Assembly: GCA_012931725.1 (NCBI GenBank)
Contig: CM022945.1
Span: 96,740,024 to 96,804,023 of the forward strand
From: Litsea cubeba
Lineage: Eukaryota; Streptophyta; Magnoliopsida; Laurales; Lauraceae
Reading direction: 5' to 3'
Length of the DNA stretch: 64,000 nt
The notes under the pieces were generated by a model, which saw only the letters and a program-made list of their open reading frames with translations, was not told the DNA's origin and ran no database searches. Every line of letters starts with the position of its first letter. Within the stretch, counting starts at the first letter, position 1. Shown piece after piece: positions 22,972 to 58,960 of the stretch. The translations under genes were made by a program, and so were the position numbers.

Positions 22972-24541
22972 GGTAGCGTTTGGTTCGCTGGAATGGTTGT
23001 AGACGGGAATGGAATGGAGACCGGAATGAGTCTGGAATTGAATGAGGCAGGAATAAGCATTTCCATTCCAGCGTTTGGTACGCTAAGGAATCAACCCAGT
23101 TGATTCATGTTCCTGCGTTTGGTACACTGGAATGAGTCCTGGAATGGAATAAAATTTACATAAGACTGACCAAAATACCCTTATTAGCTTTTTATCTTTA
23201 GCTCAGTCAATGTATAGATTATATTATTATTATATAGGTGGAGCCCACACAAGCTCTTCTATTTTATAATCTTATAATAATAAAAAATAATAATAATATG
23301 AATTATATTATTATTATATAGGTGGGGCCCACACAAGCTCTTCTATTTTATAATATAATAATAATAATAATGTATAGATTATATAGGTGGGGTCTACACA
23401 AGCTCTTCTATTTTATAATCTTATGATAATAATAATATATAGATTATATTATTATTATATAGGTGGGGCCCACACAAGCTCTTCTATTTTATAATATTAT
23501 AATAATAATGTATAGATTATATTATTATTATATAAGTGGGGCCTACACAAGCTCTTCTATTTTATAATCTTATGATAATAATAATATATAGATTATATTA
23601 TTATATAGGTGGGGCCCACACAAGCTCTTCTATTTTATAATTTTATAATATTAATAATAATAATAATATAGATTATATTTATTATATAGGTAGGGCCCAC
23701 ATAAGTTTCTCTTTTATAATCTTATAAATAATAATAATAATAATAATATTATATTATTATTGTATAGGCGAACCCATACAAGTTCTTCTATTTTATAATC
23801 TTATAATAATAATAATAATAATGTATATATTATATTATTATTATATAGGTGGGGCCCACACAAGTTCTTCTATTTTATAATCTTATAATAATAATAATAA
23901 TGTATAGATTATATTATTATTATTATATAGGTGTGGCCAACACAAGTTCTTCTATTTTATAATCTTATAATAATAATAATAATAATGTATATATTATATT
24001 ATTATTATATAGGTGGGGCCCACACAAGTTCTTCTATTTTATAATCTTATTGTTATAATAATAATGTATATATTATATTATTATATAAGTGGGGCCATAC
24101 AAGTTCTTCTCTTTTATAATCTTATTATAATAATAATAATAATAATAACATATAGATTATATTATTATTATATAGGTGTGGCCCACACAAGTTCTTCTCT
24201 TTTATATTCTTATAATAATTATAATTATAATAATAATATATATATTATATTATTATTTTATAGGTGGGGCCCACACAAGTTCTTCTCTTTTATAATCTTA
24301 TTATTATAATAATAATGTATAGATATAAAAAAGGCTATTGTGGTCTACAAAAAAAGTAGAAAGGAATGGAATGGCCATTCCTTCCCATCCCGGATGGAAT
24401 GGCCATTCCTCTACATAAGGGAATGGGATTCCGGAGGTAATGGTCATTCCGCCACTTTTTTGCGAACCAAACGCTGTAATGACCATTCCGTTGGAATAAC
24501 CATTCCATTCCGACCTTCATTACAGCGAACCAAACGCTACC
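22972..24541. mobile_element. PIF/Harbinger-type non-autonomous element with internal minisatellite
   Basis: The ends form an inverted repeat starting ggtagcgtttggttcgctg, perfect for 19 bases and followed by more gaatgg-rich matching. They are flanked by a 3-bp duplication taa (22969-22971 and 24542-24544). A TAA/TTA duplication and GG...GTTTGG ends fit the PIF/Harbinger superfamily. There is no transposase. Almost all of the interior is a tandem array (separate entry). Both flanks of the array are built from a repeated ggaatgg / ccattcc motif. Confidence 0.78.
23220..24310. repeat. Minisatellite, about 14 units with GTGGGGCCCAC core
   Basis: About 14 direct units of roughly 65-90 bp. Each has a GC-rich core (ataggtggggcccacacaag or variant), then cttctattttataatctta, then a variable taa/ata microsatellite. 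Unit length varies because the trinucleotide part varies. Exact gtggggcccac appears near 23322, 23463, 23609, 23849, 24013 and 24263; the others differ by one to three bases. Left units carry 'aagctcttct' and right units 'aagttcttct', showing stepwise local expansion. Confidence 0.9.
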
Positions 24542-24895
24542 TAAATATTACAAGAAATAAAATAAAGAAATAACTCCTGACTAGAAATTATAATAATTGC
24601 ATGATAAAAAAAATCCTCAAATACACCAGTCTCACACTTCATTACTCAGGGTTAATATATGATAAATGCATCTCCAAGTTTTAAACCAATCAACATTGCC
24701 TTATTCAAGTAAGAAGGGATGTGCCAACTGTCATTTCAATCAATCAGCAGTATTATGCAGAACGATTTTCTGAAGAAGTATGCTACATCCAATGAAATTG
24801 CAAAAGGTTAAAACTAGTATCTATTTGGGTAAAAAAAAGTGAAACAATCAACTGTAAAAACTTTAGTGCTCGACAATTTTGCTTAGATATGTTTT

Positions 24896-25560
24896 TCTCC
24901 CTCCTTTTCCCCCTTTTTTTTCTAGAATGGCAACTTCATTAATCTAAAAACCATACAGAAAAACAGATATGCGAAACAAACAAGAAACATAATCAAGCCC
25001 ACAGATAGTACAACCCAAAAGGCAAAAACAAAAAAAATTTGAGACAGAGAAATCCTGGCTCCATATTGATTGTATGAATGAGAACAGAGACATCCTCTTG
25101 GGCAAAATGAGTGATTTATGAGGTGCAATGCCTTGGTTTCTCTCCTCTGTACATGTTGAAAAGAAGCATTAAGACGATGAGCTAGATCCCCCACCTCTTT
25201 CACCACGTCTCCCAGATGCCATGGAGACTAAGATCTGATGCCCAATAATTACACGCAAAGAATCACCTTTCACCATTACCTGCCACAAGTAAAGATGATT
25301 GGCTCCGCGAAGACCAGTCCTCAAGGCCAACATCTCTGCTTCATTGACCGAGCAAAACAACCTGCAGGGCCAGAAGTAGATATAAAGTTTGAAGCTCCAT
25401 CATCCCAAATAATACAAACCACTCTTGCTTCTCCTGGATTTCCAGTAGCACTCCCATCAAAGTTGAATGCTTCAGTAGGGCAGGTGAGGAGACCACTAGG
25501 AGCAAAAAAAACTTGCACAGTTGGAGAGGAAAAGAAATCTCATGCCAGCACATCATAGTT
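24896..25560 (-). mobile_element. LINE 3' end with broken RNase H domain (L1-like)
   Basis: The - strand encodes pieces of a plant non-LTR retrotransposon RNase H in shifted frames. FNFDGSATGNPGEA (about 25430-25470) holds the first catalytic Asp, NEAEMLALRTGL (about 25310-25345) the Glu, and VKGDSLRVI (about 25250-25280) an Asp. A DLAHRLNASF...RRETKAL tail follows near 25140-25190. The frame then runs through a Phe/Leu-rich end to the T/C-rich stretch at 24896-24921, an A/G-rich tail on the element strand. The 5' part is missing and the reading frame is broken, so it is a dead, truncated copy. No target duplication found. Confidence 0.72.
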
Positions 25561-25819
25561 CATTACAGAAATATCCAGAAATTGGGAAAGAATGGATAAC
25601 CCAGGAGGTTAGGGAAAAAAAAAATTACCTTGCCGATTCACCGCCTATACTTACTTTTCAGATGAACCAAATAACAACTATGAAAGAAGCCTTCCACATG
25701 ATTCTGCCCCTTTGCAAGCCCAACCATTTGCCAAGCCTCAAATTGATATATGGAGGTGTTAGGTAAACCCTAACTGCACCTGAACCACAAAAATACAATC
25801 TTCCACATTTATAGAGCAA

Positions 25820-26493
25820 TTTTTTTTTTATATAACAGTAAAAATTTTATTTCACCACAAGAACAAAAAGAACAAACAGCCATATACTGGGAAGAACTAA
25901 TAAAAATTATACATCAAATAAGATAGAAAATTTAGAAACTCCTTCCCTGGCAAGATCATCCGCCATTGAATTAGCCTCTCGTAGAATATGATGAAAAGAA
26001 GGACCCCTTTTTTTTTTTTTATAAATCCTGCACTTCCTTCACCCAATCCGGAATCCTCTAAGGATAAATAGACTTCCCAGAGGCCCATTGAATAGCTGAA
26101 AAAGAATCTCCTTCAATAATAGGATAAGATCCTCCATTCTTTTTCAACTCACAGCAACCAATCAAAAGAGCATACACTTCAGCTTCATTAGCATCCATAG
26201 AGACAACAGGCCAGATTAGTTTTGAATAACATCTCCGTTCCAATTTCTGATGACACCAACAATACCTCCATGATTAGTACTCCTTAGGAAACCGCCATCA
26301 AAGTTCAACTTTAAGATTTTAGGAAGAGGACAAATCCACTCAACTCTAGTCACCAGCTTTTGAACGCCCATGCCCTTCAAAATCAGAAGCCCAAGATCGA
26401 TTAAGATCTATCAAAGAGATCCCTCCAAACTCCTTTCTGTTACACGCCCACTCCGACACATTCCAAACAATGGACTATATGATCTCCTCTACA
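25820..26493 (-). mobile_element. 5'-truncated LINE with 16-bp target duplication
   Basis: A 674-bp insertion flanked by the perfect 16-bp repeat cacatttatagagcaa (25804-25819 and 26494-26509). The left end is a T run, that is, a poly-A tail on the - strand. The - strand reads LNFDGGFLRSTNHGGIVGVI (about 26260-26320), then after a frameshift VVSMDANEAEVYALLIGC (about 26150-26205) and IIEGDSFSAIQWASGK (about 26070-26125). These are RNase H motifs of plant L1-like elements. Poly-A, long variable target duplication and 5' truncation are typical of target-primed reverse transcription. Confidence 0.88.
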
Positions 26494-26509
26494 CACATTT
26501 ATAGAGCAA

Positions 26510-26925
26510 ATTGATAATGAAGCAATAAGTGATGCAAAAAAAACATCTCTTAGACACATAGAGCAAGCATTTATTATGACCACCCTACGCCTCTGAAAAG
26601 AAAAAGAAAAAAAATTCTAGATCACGTAATGACATGTTATCTTGTCTCAAAAGGTAATACATTATCCTGTTACATAAAGCAAATTACCATTCATAGTCCC
26701 GACAGGTACAGTTGATTCATTTGAATGATAGATGAGATGACAATTCAGTGCCTAACTATTGAATGAAACGGTATTTATGTGTTTGCTTCTAAGTAACTTG
26801 AATTCAGAATCATCATCTTTTGAAAATCTTGATGGACCACACCTTTTTGGAGTAGAAATTACTTGTGTGTGCAGATCTTGAAATTATAAGGATGACTGCA
26901 GAACCACTCCATCCAACTAAGTACA
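26510..26925. other. Unassigned spacer
   Basis: AT-rich; no gene, repeat pair or RNA gene recognised. Confidence 0.4.
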
Positions 26926-26933
26926 CTTGCAAA

Positions 26934-27091
26934 CAAGGGCGGACCCAGGAAATTTAACTTGGGGGAGCATAATGTAAAAGAAATATTGTGGGAAGGGGCA
27001 AATGTAAAAAAAAAATAATTATCAGAATTTGCAGGTGGTTCTTTGAAAATTTTCAGGTAGCCCCCAGACCCTTGTACCTTGTCCACCTCTG
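26934..27091. mobile_element. hAT MITE, 158 bp
   Basis: Flanked by a perfect 8-bp duplication cttgcaaa (26926-26933 and 27092-27099). The left end caagggcggacccagg nearly equals the ends of hAT element C (caggggcagacccagg / ctggggcggacctagg). The right end, read inward, is cagaggtggacaagg. Too short to encode anything; probably mobilised by a C-like transposase. Confidence 0.82.
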
Positions 27092-27099
27092 CTTGCAAA

Positions 27100-28489
27100 T
27101 AGTGCATTGTATGCATTTAGATGAATAGGCACACCAATTACTCAATCCAATCCATCCATTCAATCACGGCCGTCCTTTATTATTTACACTTCACACTATT
27201 TGATTAATACCTTCAAATTCCAAAATGGGCAATCAATACTCTTTGAAGTAAAATAGGACCAAACCCATTGGTTTTGCAGCACAGAACAAACAATAATTTA
27301 TTGCAAAAATCATGAAAGTGTATCCCTGCTTTCGTCATTTTGGATATGATAACTTACCATCATCAACAATTATGAAATGTGTACATTCAGTCTAGAAGAA
27401 GAGAGCACAATGGCATAAACATTAAAAAGTTGGTCATCGTGGATATGGTACAGTTGATTGCTGGTCAAAGAAAGCTCTCATCCAAAATTCCAAACTATAA
27501 ACCAAATACATAAGTACATACATGTGTGTTAGGCTTCTGTGTCACAAAGTCACACCAACTCAGGGAGTCTAAGCCAAGCTTCAGAACAATGAATTGGAAA
27601 ATGTGGTCCACGCAAACTATTAGTAAATAATAATGAATAACCATAAATATAGTTTACTTGCACTGAACGAGCAGAAAAGGACCCTTGGTTTGGAGCCTTC
27701 AAAACCATGAAAGCAACCAACCAACCGATTCAAATGGAAAGTTACAATATCCTCATAAGAAACATATGAACACAATTCAATACACACAACTTGGACACTT
27801 GTTCTCTTTCTAACCTTCTCCTCCACCAAAATATTATCAGCATTGATCACTAAAGTCGAAAATAGTATACACAGCCTGCATTTTCCAAAATTTATCTTTT
27901 TCTGGAAGGCGTCTTTGTCAAATTCACAGCGCTATAAAAGCCAAAAGGGACATCAACGCATCCATTCCGCCAAATAGTAAAAACAATTATGATTTGAGGT
28001 ACATGCAAACACACCCAAAGTGGATAGTGAACTAGAACAAACATTTTCTATGGGACATTATGAGTAGCATCATGACACTGGCAGTCATAGAAATATCTAA
28101 TAAATTTTTCATACCAGCAAGATGGAGATCCTCCTACCAATATTTGATGAAATCTGTTGACTTTGAATACTATTCCCTTGTAAATAAACCATCTTATCAA
28201 TTCTCTAATAATGAAAACAGCAACCTTAGCCCCCATCTCAATGTGTTGTCCACTTTGATCTTTACAGGGTACGCCTAATATGCATTCTGGAAGAAGAGCA
28301 AGAGCTCATTGTAAGGGCTGACACAGTTGGGTTCGATCCATTGGACTAGAAGAAATTAGAAAGTAGTTATAGTCATACTCCTCAGGCTAGCACCCACATG
28401 GCTCTTCTGAAATTCTCCTGCTGAACTGAACTTCTTCTCATCCAAAGCTGTCCACCAACACATCCAGGCCAACGTACCAAGTAATTTGA
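27100..28489. other. Intergenic region 3' of the RING gene
   Basis: No gene is recognised. It includes the 3' untranslated region and terminator of the - strand RING gene, whose end I cannot place. Confidence 0.4.
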
Positions 28490-29377
28490 CTAAGCTTCTA
28501 CACCTTGAGCCAAACCCAACCGTCTGTACTCAACCACAGAGTCGTAAGTTTCCATGGTAAATGGGCTCTCTGCAAAACACCTTAGCTCATGCCAGAACAT
28601 ATCCGTATGATCATGCAGAAAAGGTCTCAACTTTTCTACAAATTCGTCTTTTCCACAAACACCCATTGAAGGATCTCCATTCTTCTCTTCAATGCTCGAT
28701 ACCCACAAAGACGCAACCAAGTGAACAATAACCGATGGATCTGAATCCCCAAGAATAGCTTTTAACTCCCTATCAATCCAAGGTCGTATTCGCTGTTCTA
28801 CCCTCTCCTTCTCAAAACCATTCCTTACATGTGAAAAGGCCCTAGAATGAGGACGAACAGGAACAGCTTGCAACCTCTGCTCATACACAGCGGCACGCCA
28901 ACGAAGAACCCTAGATCGAAACTCATCTCGATTTCTTGATTCCCCAAATGAGCGCCGCCACGGCAATTGGCGAGATCGGCTTGCGAGCGACCTGTGTGGG
29001 ATGGATCTGCGGCTGCCGAATTCAGTTCTGTTGGATTGAAACCCACGTTGGGATTGGGATTCGGTGTTTTGTTCGTCTTTTGGGTTCGGCAATCGTAGTT
29101 TGTTGTAATTTCCAGTCGAGATGCTGATGTTGAAGAACAATTGGTTGAATCTCGAGTTGCAGAGGGGGCAATTTCGCTTTAGATTGCTCCATTTTCTGAT
29201 GCAATCGATGCAGTAGGCGTGCATGCAGGTATCGATCACTGCTGCTTTTCGAGTCTCGATTCGAGTGATGCAGATTGGGCATGAATTGTGGCGAATTGAT
29301 TTGATTATGCGTGTGGAGATGGGGGATTTTGGGGTTTTGGTGGGTGAAACCCTAGACCTGGATGAGCTGGGAGACAT
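28490..29377 (-). CDS. Topors-like RING-type E3 ubiquitin ligase
   Basis: A single-exon 295-residue protein. Near the N-terminus is a C3HC4 RING finger: C33, C36, C51, H53, C56, C59, C70 and C73, in CPIC...DTCMHAYCIDCIRKW...CPLC. A basic Arg/Ser-rich middle follows. The C-terminal region (RPWIDRELKAILGDSDPSVI, then FWHELRCFAESPFTMETYDS) is typical of plant proteins named Topors. RING proteins of this type bind a ubiquitin-loaded E2 and promote transfer to substrate; the substrate is unknown and a nuclear site is inferred from the family. I chose the ATG at 29377 (MSPSSSRSRV) over an in-frame ATG at 29467. A TATA-like ctataag lies at 29429-29435, between the two, and the extra 30 residues are hydrophobic and not expected. 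No RING zinc ligand is missing. It is divergent from APC7. Confidence 0.88.
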   Translation of the reverse strand: MSPSSSRSRVSPTKTPKSPISTRIIKSIRHNSCPICITRIETRKAAVIDTCMHAYCIDCIRKWSNLKRNCPLCNSRFNQLFFNISISTGNYNKLRLPNPKDEQNTESQSQRGFQSNRTEFGSRRSIPHRSLASRSRQLPWRRSFGESRNRDEFRSRVLRWRAAVYEQRLQAVPVRPHSRAFSHVRNGFEKERVEQRIRPWIDRELKAILGDSDPSVIVHLVASLWVSSIEEKNGDPSMGVCGKDEFVEKLRPFLHDHTDMFWHELRCFAESPFTMETYDSVVEYRRLGLAQGVEA

Positions 29378-29428
29378 TTCTCCGCTCGCCGGAACTGAAA
29401 TGAGAAGTAGAGCAAAGATGGGGACGGC

Positions 29429-29435
29429 CTTATAG
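29429..29435 (-). promoter_or_regulatory. TATA-like box of the RING gene
   Basis: The - strand reads ctataag about 52 bp upstream of the chosen ATG. A start of transcription about 30 bp downstream would leave a short leader and exclude the upstream ATG at 29467. Confidence 0.4.
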
Positions 29436-29629
29436 TGCTTTGATGGGTTGGTCGAAAGGTGTGTCAATGGGTTCGGATCCGACCCGGAATCTGTCTACGC
29501 AAAATGTTGGCCCACCTTATCATCCATCCAAGTGGATGATAAAATACGACCCGGTAGTAATCAATCTCGGTTTTCAGTCTCAACTAACTCATGGTTATTA
29601 GCTCAATCGAATCGTAAAATACGATTTAG

Positions 29630-30140
29630 TTAGCTATTTTCCCAAAACACATGGTTCTCTGAATCGTTACACCCTAATTTAAAAGAAAATAATAATAATA
29701 ATAAATGAGGAATTGTGTAATTTTATAACCCGTTTTAACTTTTGAATTCGAATAGTTGGAAATAAAAAAAACAAAATGGGAAAAAAGTAAAGGATCAAGA
29801 ATGTGTTTGATGTAAAACTGCACTTTATTATTTCATTTATCCATGTGAACATTTTAATGCTACTTTATTATTTTGGAATTATATAATTTGTTTATTTAGG
29901 ATATTTGGTTATAACTTTTGAACATGTATTTTGCATTTTGATGAAGAGTGTGTGTGTGTATATATATATATTAAATGATAATTAACCATAATCGAACCGT
30001 CTAATATGAGTAACCGTGGTTCGGTTTTTTAACGTTTTTTTTTTGTACGAGTACGGTTGTTAAAAACTGAAAACTACAATTCGGTTAATAATTTTCCCAA
30101 AACACTCGGTTAATAAAACCGTTACACCCCTAATTCTTAT
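29630..30140. repeat. AT-rich region with repeated terminal motif
   Basis: The phrase tttcccaaaacac...ggtt...cgttacaccc occurs twice in the same orientation, at 29638-29684 and 30092-30136. The reverse complement (ggtgtaacggtt) resembles ends of small dispersed plant repeats. The pair may be remnants of one family; no full element is delimited. Confidence 0.5.
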
Positions 30141-30426
30141 ATATCAACTTCCATGCTAATGGATGAGTCTGAATGTCTAATTAAGGGTGTTTGATGGGCT
30201 TGTTTATTTACATGAAGTCGAAATGCATACACAATTCACTATCAAATAAGCATGATTGTTTGCATGAAAGTGAAACACATTGGAAATATCTTATTCAAAT
30301 GGGCCTATTGTTTGCATGTAACTATAATATATAAGAAGTAGTTGACTCAAATGGGCTTATTTATTTGGATATAAATGAATATTTATTTAATTTAATTGCA
30401 TATATTTATTAATATATAAATACATA

Positions 30427-30570
30427 CTGGGGTGGACGCATGTTATAGGTAGTGGGTGCAGTTGCCCCACGTAAAATTTTGAGATCCCTTAAAGGGCCCC
30501 GGCCCACATGAGTCATGCACCGATTGGGCCCAACCCCGCACCACCTCATGACCTAGGTAGCCCCATTTCA
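30427..30570. mobile_element. Possible left end of a hAT relative of element C
   Basis: The start ctggggtggacgcatg, followed by a gtagtgggtgcagttgcccc stretch, parallels the left end of element C (ctggggcggacctagg, then cagtggggccatgcccc). No right end or 8-bp duplication was found, so it may be a truncated copy. Confidence 0.35.
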
Positions 30571-32357
30571 ATATCGAAAACTCTTATTGATTTCATTCAG
30601 ACCCAATCCTCAAATCAACAAACATCTCCATACCAAAATCCTACCCCGTCTTCCCACCCTACAACATTATCCCCTCTAGCATTGATTTCGGTCACCGGCT
30701 TCCTTTCATATAGTGGTAGCATTAGTGTCAATTCTCTTTCTCCGTTCATTCAACCATTTATTTGTCTATCAATTTATCTCTCTGCGGTAGAAACCCCCCA
30801 AATCGCTGCAAAAAAATAAATAAATAAAATTTCTCGATAGACTCAAGTACTTTTTATATCATTCTACCCAATTGGATTGATTCCTCAATAACAATAGTCA
30901 TTTTTTTCTTAGATTTTGTTTCCTTTTCAATTAAGAATAACTTGTTTATCTTGTGAAACACTAAAAAAAAAAAAGTTCAAGAAGCTCATGTTTGTGTGAG
31001 TTTATTTAATTGTATAGAGCACCAAACAAAAAAAAATTATAAAGAAAGTCAAGGATTAGTACTAATAGATTATAAAACGTCCACAAATGAGCGCTTGATA
31101 AAATAGGAGCTTAATTCAAAACATATCTCGGTCACTATAGAAATTTTAAGCTAATGGTTCAATGAAAGGGTATGCACCTAGGACTAACTTGAATCTAGAT
31201 GGTCAAACACAAACCAATAAATGGGATTTTAGTTGGGCTAGTCAGAATTTTGGAGACTTGTTGCTGAATTTTGGTTTGGTAGGTCAGAAGTATTACCTTA
31301 ATTTTGTGACCTTTCAAAAATCAAATCAGAAATTTCAATACCTAAAATGAGTACAATTTTAACCCAAGACTGCACTCAGGTAATGAATGTTGGTTAGGGC
31401 TCAAATTGAATGTCCTGATTTTCATTGGTTTGGATATGGTTTTATCCACACACGGTGTGTGCCACGCTTGGTTTATTGCAATTCACGCTTGGTTTATTGC
31501 AATTATGACCGGAAACTATATGAGATGAATTTAACTTACTCTAATAAATAGTAAATCGGGCAATTATCGGTGGCATGTTTGAATGTTTGAAGAATAAATA
31601 AGTCGTAACGATAAGAATTTTAAGGGACAAAATTTGCGAGAAGAAATATTTTGTTTTACCTTTTATATTATTAAGGTACAGTAGAATATTTTGTTTTACT
31701 CTGATGGTGGTTAGCAGATTGCAGAGATATTTCTTACAAGCAATTGCTAGGTAGGTCATCACAACTTAGTCACCAATTGCTAAAAAAAAATTAAAAAACC
31801 AAATTCAATGTATTGGAGAATATGATGATAGAAAACCTTCTCTTCTGTCCCACTCAAACAAAAATCCTGATCCCCACTTCACACAAACGTCAGTTACATG
31901 CTGACAAAGGGTTAGGAAAGGCTTTAACCTGAATTCAAGATGGTGGCTTTTCAAACTCGAGCCCTACTCCAATAAGCTTTAAGGTAGAAAAAAAAATCCT
32001 CATTTTTATAGGCATTGGTGGGCCAGGATGGGACTGCCCCTTATCCAATGGCTGAATTTTTCTCCCTAGGCGTGTTTGGATGTGTGGTGAAGTGAGGTAA
32101 AGCCTCCATTATCGAGACAAAAAAAGACATTCGATCATATCAAAAGTACATAATTTTAAAACTCCCTCCCAAATTTAAAAAAAAAAGCAATATATTTTCT
32201 CAACTAAAAGGCAAAAAAACTCCACTTTTCTATACAAAAAGTCAAAACAGGCCGTTAGCCACGGGGAGTCAAATGTGACTCGACTCAGCGCCTCTCCGAC
32301 TCAGTGAGTCGGATTCGGAGCATTATGGCGAGTATTCAAAAGTAACGCGCTTAGGCA
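30571..32357. other. Intergenic region upstream of APC7
   Basis: No gene is recognised. A 21-22 bp tandem duplication of cacgcttggtttattgcaatt lies at about 31464-31506. Probably holds regulatory DNA for the two divergent genes. Confidence 0.4.
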
Positions 32358-32364
32358 TATAAAT
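32358..32364 (+). promoter_or_regulatory. Candidate TATA box of APC7
   Basis: tataaat, 152 bp upstream of the APC7 start codon. A (GA)n run at about 32495-32511 sits in the predicted leader, a common feature of plant 5' untranslated regions. Confidence 0.45.
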
Positions 32365-32515
32365 CCACTCGGCCACGCCTGCGGGTAGAAATTGCATCAT
32401 TTGTACCTTTGTAGTTTCAAAATCAAAACAACAAGACGCTGAAGCAGCAGCAGTAGGCTCTGGGGTTTGTTCTTCTTAGCCTCACTTTCATATCAGAGAG
32501 AGAGAGAGAGGGAAA

Positions 32516-57609
<25,094 letters not shown>

Positions 57610-58449
57610 GAAGGAGACCCAGATAATTGTTCTGTAGTGTATTTAAAAAATAGGTACTTGTCAATTAGATCCCTTATTGGCAAAAGCTAATTTAGAGGTG
57701 AGGAAGAACTGGTGAAGGGAATGCACTTTGGATGGATACGTGGGGCATATGCTTGCAAGATCTTGATGGGTAGTCCTACCATGGATGAGAAGATCACAAT
57801 GCTTGAACACACTAATCCATCAATTGGATAACCTGCAAGATACAGAATGGGTAATGGAACTTTGCCCCTCGATCACCTGTTTTCTTTAACTTGATTCCTC
57901 GTCGTGATCGAATGGTTATACTGCAGAATGGCCCTCTGATTGATCAATTTGGTTCTTGCTCACATACCAGATGTATGGAAACAAAATCGACATCATTTTT
58001 AAGGATAGAAAACAAACCCCATTACAGTTTTCTTGTGACTTCATGTAATTAGATTGGTTAGCTGGGAAATCAGTATCTGCGGTTTGTCCTGCACGGCTAA
58101 ATCCATCCCATCGGTTGGATTTGAGTAGAAAATGGTCTTTGATGTCAATTCAACAGGGAAATTAACATAAAATGATTTGATCAGCTTGGTGTTTTGGGGT
58201 TTACCCCGCCATGGAGCCCATGATGAGAGCTGTTTAGACTCTTGCTGGATTTTACACAAGATTTTTGGGTTTTGAGACTAAACTCTCTATGCACAGGTCA
58301 CCATTAGATATGGTAAACTTAATGGGGTGGGGATTCGCGAGAATGTTTAAGATGGATCATTACCCTGAATATTCATCACGAAAAAAATGAATGGCTGAGA
58401 AAGGAATGGTGATTTTATATGTTCCAGTTCCAAAAGCAGCCATTAGGAC
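57610..58449. other. APC7 3' region
   Basis: Contains the 3' untranslated region of APC7; the poly(A) site cannot be placed. No other gene recognised. Confidence 0.4.
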
Positions 58450-58960
58450 TAGGGCTGCAAATGGGTATCCGATTCTCTAATTACCCAGAAGTTCCGACCT
58501 CAAAGAAAAAAAAAAGGGGCTGGAATCTATTTTCAATTCATAAACAGGTCTGGGCCTGCAACCCAATTTAGGTTCCGATTGATAAATGGGTCTGGTTTTG
58601 GATACATGTAAGGTCGGTTTCGACCCGTGGACTGGGGACCTATATGAGTCTTTCATATTGCAAACGGTACCTCAAAATCAATTTTTTCTTTTGACATTTT
58701 TATGTATAATGATATGCTTATTTAGAAAAAAAAATGAAGAGAAATAAGAATCGGCTTTGGAACTAGATTCCAATCCTTCTAGGTGGACTTAGTTCTGGAA
58801 CTGGATTCGGATTTTCCTATCAGAATTGGGTTTGGAACCAACAAAATAGGTTCCTAGTCAAAACTGGACTCGGAACTGGAACCAGAACCGTTATTTAGAA
58901 ACAGGACCGGGTTTGAGTCGAGTACGGTTCCAACCTGGAACCGTCCAATTTGCAACCCTA
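58450..58960. mobile_element. hAT-like non-autonomous element, degenerate
   Basis: 511 bp with inverted ends tagggctgcaaatggg and tagggttgcaaattgg. Flanking 8-mers attaggac and ctcaggac agree at 6 of 8 positions, as expected of an old 8-bp duplication. The interior repeats ggaactgga / ggttccgatt wording. No coding content. Confidence 0.58.

Noticed and set aside
24013..24309. 98-codon Tyr/Ile/Asn-rich open frame
   Set aside because: It lies wholly within the minisatellite array.
23220..24310. Regular repeat-spacer pattern resembling a CRISPR array
   Set aside because: Plant nuclear context; the 'spacers' are taa/ata microsatellite of variable length, not unique sequence, and the array lies inside a TIR element.
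29378..29467. 30-residue N-terminal extension of the RING protein
   Set aside because: The upstream ATG lies upstream of the TATA-like box and the added residues are not expected in the family.
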